Shown here: positions 63,207-64,000 of the stretch, piece by piece
Numbering within the stretch: the stretch's first letter is position 1
Layout of the letters: every line of letters begins with the position of its first letter
Origin: Ricordea florida
Lineage: Eukaryota; Cnidaria; Anthozoa; Corallimorpharia; Ricordeidae
DNA length: 64,000 bases
Direction: 5' to 3'
Assembly: GCA_949710005.1 (NCBI GenBank)
Contig: OX453272.1
Span: 41,081,957 to 41,145,956 of the forward strand
The notes under the pieces: model-generated
Databases searched by the model: none
Told to the model about the DNA's origin: nothing
Seen by the model: only the letters and a program-made list of their open reading frames with translations
Translations under genes and position numbers: made by a program

Positions 63207-63893
63207 AAAAAGAGGGAGCATCATACAGCAATCACAGACAAAGACGGCAAGTTGACTCAACGAGTAACACGTCGGCTTCTATAAGCAAAAACGAATTTGT
63301 AATGAAAATGAACAAACTTCTCTCAGATTGGAAACTACAGCTGTGCCAGACAAAAGAAAGAACGTGTGCTTCAGGTCCTCAGGGCCATCCAGGTCCCCCA
63401 GGGCCCAGAGGAGAAAAAGGAGCCCGGGGAAGAAAAGGTCCCAAAGGAAAAAAAGGAAAAACGGGAAACAAAGGAGACAGAGGGCTTGTGGGACCACATG
63501 GTAAAAGTGGACAGCAAGGGATTATGGGACCTGCAGGCTTAAAAGGAGAAACTGGACTCAAAGGTGAAAAAGGAAACACTGGGGAGCGTGGCATGCCGGG
63601 AATAAAAGGGGAACCTGGTAAATCGATTTCTGCTCCTATTGTTATTGCTTTTCCTTCGATAAAGACAGTAAATGAAAGCAAGTCTGCGTTATTTCAGTGT
63701 TCAGTTAGCGGTAACCCTGAGCCCACAGTAATATGGACAAAACAAGGTAGCCAGACAGTTATTAAAGGATCATCGGACTCACGTGGAGAGCTGCACTTTA
63801 TGAACACGAGAGCAAATGATTCAGGCTTGTACCAGTGCACCGCGACAAACATCTTAGGACAGGCGAAGGGCTTGGTAGGACTGATTGTGAATG
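63207..63893 (+). CDS. Lectin copy 6 exon 2: long collagen and Ig1
   Basis: Acceptor TTTTTTATTCAG with a second in-frame AG 6 bases later, donor GGTAAG at 63894. 229 codons, open. LQLCQTKERTC, 28 Gly-X-Y triplets ([20 protein letters not shown] onward, with [16 protein letters not shown]), Ig1 [19 protein letters not shown] and [10 protein letters not shown]. Exons 3 and 4 would lie beyond the window. Confidence 0.85.
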
Positions 63894-64000
63894 GTAAGAC
63901 AGTGTAATATAGTATCGTGTCTTTTTTTTAGTTTCTTTCATTTTTAAAAGAGACGGCAATGCGCAGTGGAAAAGACAAGAAAATATCTTGATCATTTCAA

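Overview
The window looks like nuclear DNA of an anthozoan cnidarian, most likely a stony coral or close relative. It is AT-rich, intron-containing and packed with transposable elements. Its dominant content is a tandem array of genes encoding type II membrane proteins with the order transmembrane helix / coiled coil / collagen / Ig1 / Ig2-Ig3 / fibrinogen-related domain (FReD). From memory, this architecture matches the cnidarian ficolin-like (CniFL) proteins described from the sea anemone Aiptasia, and it recalls snail FREPs and vertebrate ficolins. The species call and the link to CniFLs are inference; the domains, exons and breaks are read directly.

Each lectin gene has four coding exons, all joined by phase-1 introns: exon 1 (start, membrane helix, coil), exon 2 (Cys pair, Gly-X-Y collagen, Ig1), exon 3 (Ig2-Ig3) and exon 4 (FReD and stop). 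Six copies lie on the plus strand. Copy 1 (3' half only, 1193-3242) is open. Copy 2 (5991-8706) is a pseudogene that lost exon 1, half of exon 2 and intron 3. Copy 3 (19140-24991) is intact, predicted 683 aa. Copy 4 (28276-40255) is a pseudogene with at least three stops. Copy 5 (43496-53878) is intact, predicted about 669 aa, despite a LINE in intron 1 and a 3.9-kb inverted-repeat element in intron 3. Copy 6 (61449 to the window end) shows exons 1-2, both open. Sequence between genes is also repeated, so whole segments were duplicated; a shared L1 fragment plus SINE upstream of copies 4 and 6 marks a later duplication.

The space between and inside genes is mobile DNA. 8.7-10.7 kb holds a Penelope-like element (reverse transcriptase plus GIY-YIG) with a hammerhead ribozyme downstream of its ORF. 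13.8-16.3 kb holds a Crypton-type tyrosine recombinase split by a TIR element. 32.2-37.0 kb holds a Helentron-like element that contains a complete PIF/Harbinger transposon with transposase and Myb-like genes. 41.6-42.9 kb holds an element with 9-bp target duplications and a RecQ-like fragment. 48.5-52.4 kb holds the TTAA-flanked foldback element. 56.8-61.2 kb holds a TIR element carrying a LINE. Numerous MITEs, SINEs and palindromes fill the rest.

How the genes may work together: the copies would give a family of surface lectins with nearly identical scaffolds and different carbohydrate-facing FReD C-termini. Amino-acid differences between copies 1 and 5 are 8 in the first 133 FReD residues but 13 in the last 60. 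A role in recognising microbes or symbionts is plausible inference from the family, not shown here.
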